A stretch of 64,000 nt of DNA, taken from NCBI GenBank assembly GCA_902779705.1, contig CACZCR010000003.1, positions 248,001 through 312,000 on the forward strand, written 5' to 3'. Under the pieces are notes generated by a model. It saw nothing but the letters and a program-made list of their open reading frames with translations. It was not told the DNA's origin and made no database searches. Source of the DNA: an uncultured Bacteroidales bacterium (GTDB taxonomy: Bacteria; Bacteroidota; Bacteroidia; Bacteroidales; Paludibacteraceae). The position numbers were made by a program, and so were the translations under genes. Shown here in pieces: positions 61,717 through 64,000 of the stretch. Position 1 is the first letter of the stretch; the number at the start of each line of letters is the position of its first letter.

Positions 61717-62681
61717 TTCTAGTAGCACCACTCAACTGGGGACTCGGACACGCTTCCCGATGCATCCCTCTCATTCATCGCTTCCTCAACGAAGGACACG
61801 ATGTGATGTTGGGCGGCGACGGTGAGAGCCTTACATTGTTAAAACAACATTTCCCACAACTGCCCGTCCTATGCTTAGCCACACTCAACATCCGCTATAG
61901 CCGATCACCTAGGCAGACTAGGGCCGTTCTACGCGCCCTACCACAACTCCTGCGCAATGCCCTCCAGGACCACTATATCCTCAAAGATTGCTTGCGTACT
62001 ACGCCTATTGACAAAGTCATTTCCGACAATCGTTTTGGTCTATACTCTCCCAAAACGCATTGTGTCTACATCACCCACCAAATCCATATCCGACTACCTC
62101 GCACATGGCGATGGGCTGAACCCATAGCCAATGCCTTGCACACGCGCATATATAAAAGGTACAACGAGTTATGGATCCCAGACTATGAGGACCTCTCTTG
62201 TAGTCTGGCCGGTGATTTGAGCCACCCTGCTCCTACCACTCCTCAAACCCAATATATTGGCCCCCTAAGTCGCTTTAGTCTTCCTGCACAAACAGCAACT
62301 ACAGACCTGCAAGCAGATGTGGTAGCTGTCCTCAGCGGACTCGAACCGCAGCGAACCATCATCGAACAACAACTAATACAACGATTTGCAGATTCTCAAG
62401 AACAAGTGCTAATCATACAGGGACTGGTTAATCGTCCCAAAACACGTATCCATCGTCGCAATATAACCATCATCCCGCATCTCCCGGACTCAGAACTGCT
62501 ACCGATCCTGCAACAAGCCCACACTATCATTGCAAGGTCCGGCTACTCCACTATCATGGATCTACACACATTAGGAATGTTACCAAAAGCCGAACTGATT
62601 CCTACTCCCGGACAGCCCGAACAGGAATATTTGGCAACACATATAAAACATTTTATCACTAACTCAATTATTAACAATTAA
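61710..62681 (+). CDS. GT-B glycosyltransferase (MurG/GT28-like)
   Basis: 323 residues from the ATG at 61710. The N-terminal LVAPLNWGLGHASRCIPLIH and C-terminal IIPHLPDSELLPILQQAHTI with IARSGYSTIMDLHTLGMLPK and IPTPGQPEQEYLA match the GT28 C-terminal domain used to bind a nucleotide sugar. Donor and acceptor are unknown. Likely co-transcribed with dnaG and the radical SAM gene. Confidence 0.88.
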   Translation: MLILVAPLNWGLGHASRCIPLIHRFLNEGHDVMLGGDGESLTLLKQHFPQLPVLCLATLNIRYSRSPRQTRAVLRALPQLLRNALQDHYILKDCLRTTPIDKVISDNRFGLYSPKTHCVYITHQIHIRLPRTWRWAEPIANALHTRIYKRYNELWIPDYEDLSCSLAGDLSHPAPTTPQTQYIGPLSRFSLPAQTATTDLQADVVAVLSGLEPQRTIIEQQLIQRFADSQEQVLIIQGLVNRPKTRIHRRNITIIPHLPDSELLPILQQAHTIIARSGYSTIMDLHTLGMLPKAELIPTPGQPEQEYLATHIKHFITNSIINN

Positions 62682-62693
62682 ATTTTTATTCTT

Positions 62694-63236
62694 ATGAAAA
62701 AAATTTGTACTATTCTTTGCGCTGCTCTGATGAGCATGAGCGTAATGGCTGGTGAGCACGAGATTGGTGCTATCGTCGGCGGTCTTAACGGTGTAAGCTA
62801 CAAGTATTGGTTCACCGATCAACTCGCTGTACAAGCTGACTTGGCTGTAGGCCTCACACAAGCAGCTTCAGGTCTCAAAGATCTCGAAGGCAAGTATCAA
62901 GTTTACGACTTCAGCATGTACGACTTCACGTTGAATCCAAACTTCTTGTACCACATTGCTCTGCCGGCTGACGTTAAACTCTATGCAGGTGGCGGTTTCA
63001 ACATCGGTTTTATGAATTCACCTATCGACAACACCTATGCTGAAAACTTAGCAGGCAAATTCGGTGCTAACGCTATTATTGGTGCACAATATAACATAAG
63101 CGGTGTACCATTGTCTCTGTCCCTGGATTTCCGTCCGGGTTATGGCCTCGGCTTCAAGTCTTATGAAAACAATCATATGGAGCACTTCAACTTCTTTGAT
63201 TGGAAACTCGGTTTCGCGGTGCGTTACTGCTTGTAA
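62694..63236 (+). CDS. Small outer-membrane beta-barrel protein
   Basis: 180 residues with signal peptide (MKKICTILCAALMSMSVMAG) and eight or so strands (EIGAIVGGLNGVSYKYWFTD, LYAGGGFNIGFMNS, FGANAIIGAQYNISG, LSLSLDFRPGYGLGF, WKLGFAVRYCL). It ends in an aromatic/hydrophobic final strand typical of barrels. Codons are of the common type, as for abundant OMPs. It has a strong terminator downstream. No specific function. Confidence 0.82.
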   Translation: MKKICTILCAALMSMSVMAGEHEIGAIVGGLNGVSYKYWFTDQLAVQADLAVGLTQAASGLKDLEGKYQVYDFSMYDFTLNPNFLYHIALPADVKLYAGGGFNIGFMNSPIDNTYAENLAGKFGANAIIGAQYNISGVPLSLSLDFRPGYGLGFKSYENNHMEHFNFFDWKLGFAVRYCL

Positions 63237-63250
63237 ACCCTTATACACAA

Positions 63251-63286
63251 AAACATCCTGTGCTTCGCAACACAGGATGTTTTTTT
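63251..63286 (+). terminator. Intrinsic terminator after the small barrel gene
   Basis: AAACATCCTGTG and CACAGGATGTTT form a 12-bp stem around CTTCGCAA, followed by TTTTTTA. Confidence 0.92.
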
Positions 63287-63354
63287 ATACTCCTTATACT
63301 CCTTATACTCCTTATACTCCTTGTCCTCCTTATACTCCTTATACTCCTTGTCCC
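63287..63354. repeat. 9-bp tandem repeat (TACTCCTTA type)
   Basis: About seven units of tactcctta with variants tactccttg and tcctcctta lie between the terminator and the stop codon of the aminotransferase gene. Confidence 0.92.
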
Positions 63355-63355
63355 C

Positions 63356-64000
63356 TTAAAACATCTTTCCTAAACCTTTCATCGCTGCCATGACATTCTC
63401 TCTCGATGTGGCCAGGTTTATCCGCACAAACCCTTCTACACCATACATCGTGGACGGATTGAAGAGGATATTTTCCTTCTCTTGTAACTTTTGGCATAAC
63501 TCATCGGATTTCATCCCGTCAGGTAACTTCACCCATGCCAAATAAGTGCCCTCCATCTTGGTATCTACCAAAGGTAGGTTGTTTTGCTCAATATATTCGC
63601 GCACAAAACACCAATTGCCATATACCAACTCCATCAACTCATCTATCCACTCTTCGCTCTCATTATACGCCGCCATCAACGTATAGACTGCAAAAGCATT
63701 CAAATTACCCGTCTCGTTTTTATCCAACGCTTGGCGGATAAGCGTCTCTGCCTTAGCATCCGGGCAATAGATGTTTGCACATTGCAACCCCGCTATATTA
63801 AATGCCTTAGAAGGAGAAGTGCAAATACAGTATCGATCATTCTCAGCCACCGTCGCATACGGTGTATAGGTATATCCGGGGAATGCAAACTCACAATGAA
63901 TCTCATCGGCTATAACAAACACATCCTCTTTTGCACAAATCTGCGCCATACGCTGCAATTCCTCATGAGTCCATACACGCCCCGTCGGATTGTGAGGATT
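63356..64000 (-). CDS. PatB/MalY-type aminotransferase, 5' part beyond window edge
   Basis: 215 C-terminal residues are visible; the gene enters from the right edge. NPHNPTGRVWTHEELQR, VIADEIHCEFAF and CTSPSKAFNIAGLQ (the PLP lysine in PSKAFN) are class I/II aminotransferase motifs, and the pattern D-E-I-H is typical of cystathionine beta-lyase-like PatB/MalY enzymes. Substrate not resolved. The end GLGKMF is followed by the 9-bp repeat region. Confidence 0.92.
   Translation of the reverse strand, partial: NPHNPTGRVWTHEELQRMAQICAKEDVFVIADEIHCEFAFPGYTYTPYATVAENDRYCICTSPSKAFNIAGLQCANIYCPDAKAETLIRQALDKNETGNLNAFAVYTLMAAYNESEEWIDELMELVYGNWCFVREYIEQNNLPLVDTKMEGTYLAWVKLPDGMKSDELCQKLQEKENILFNPSTMYGVEGFVRINLATSRENVMAAMKGLGKMF

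Overview
The window looks like a chromosomal segment of a Bacteroidota, order Bacteroidales; a Paludibacteraceae- or Porphyromonadaceae-like lineage is my guess. Three things point there. Promoters have the Bacteroidetes form, a -33 TTTG and a -7 TAnnTTTG box, and most genes lack a Shine-Dalgarno. Type IX secretion genes are present (sprA next to ruvA; porQ-cmk-ispH). Several families are typical of the phylum: DUF5606, a Mpi-type invertase and InlB-like Bacteroides repeats.

Layout. 1-5634 (-): U32 peptidase (cut by the edge), asd, winged-helix protein, fabF, acpP, zinc-ribbon coiled coil, Nif3, DUF5606. 5752-7249 (+): CNNM/CBS membrane protein and smpB. 7332-8477 (-): AAA ATPase. 8821-18406 (+) is the accessory stretch: a 2068-residue surface repeat protein, an antitoxin-like gene with a vestigial partner, a beta-helix-like secreted protein, a 48-residue peptide gene, and a small ORF coupled to a GNAT acetyltransferase. 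18408-21336 (-): glycosyltransferase, ispD, thiL. 21527-33828 (+): ruvA, sprA, nadR-like kinase, tRNA-Cys, sufB, Mpi-like recombinase, tRNA-Met, aroB. 33831-40700 (-): CE12 esterase, RluA-type synthase, PnuC-like transporter, rpmE2, rplI-rpsR-rpsF, lipoprotein, rlmI, nucleosidase. 40825-43499 (+): porQ-cmk-ispH. 43477-48131 (-): gap, a 274-bp MITE-like element, rnhA, tRNA-Arg, DUF2461, rfbD, rfbC. 48243-49595 (+): RsmF-like methyltransferase. 49465-54958 (-): DEAD-box helicase, SDR protein, thioredoxin-like protein, T9SS-type secreted protein. 55109-63236 (+): SurA-like PPIase, OstA-like protein, two beta-barrel proteins, dnaG, radical SAM protein and glycosyltransferase. 63356-64000 (-): a PatB/MalY-type aminotransferase, cut by the edge.

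Functional links. SprA and PorQ belong to the type IX secretion system, and three secreted proteins here end in a similar short C-terminal motif that could be its sorting signal. The SurA-like and OstA-like genes fit outer-membrane biogenesis. The nadR-like kinase and PnuC-like transporter fit nicotinamide riboside salvage.

Most unusual signals. (1) Degenerate tandem repeats, mostly 7 bp per unit, fill many gene junctions and also sit inside coding sequences as in-frame peptides. (2) Eighteen promoters share exactly 20 nt between the -33 and -7 boxes, and most carry an extended palindrome-like TTTGCRTATRTG element. (3) A MITE-like element has 13-bp terminal inverted repeats and a perfect 9-bp target duplication. 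(4) All three tRNA genes lie directly upstream of a protein gene with no promoter seen in between.
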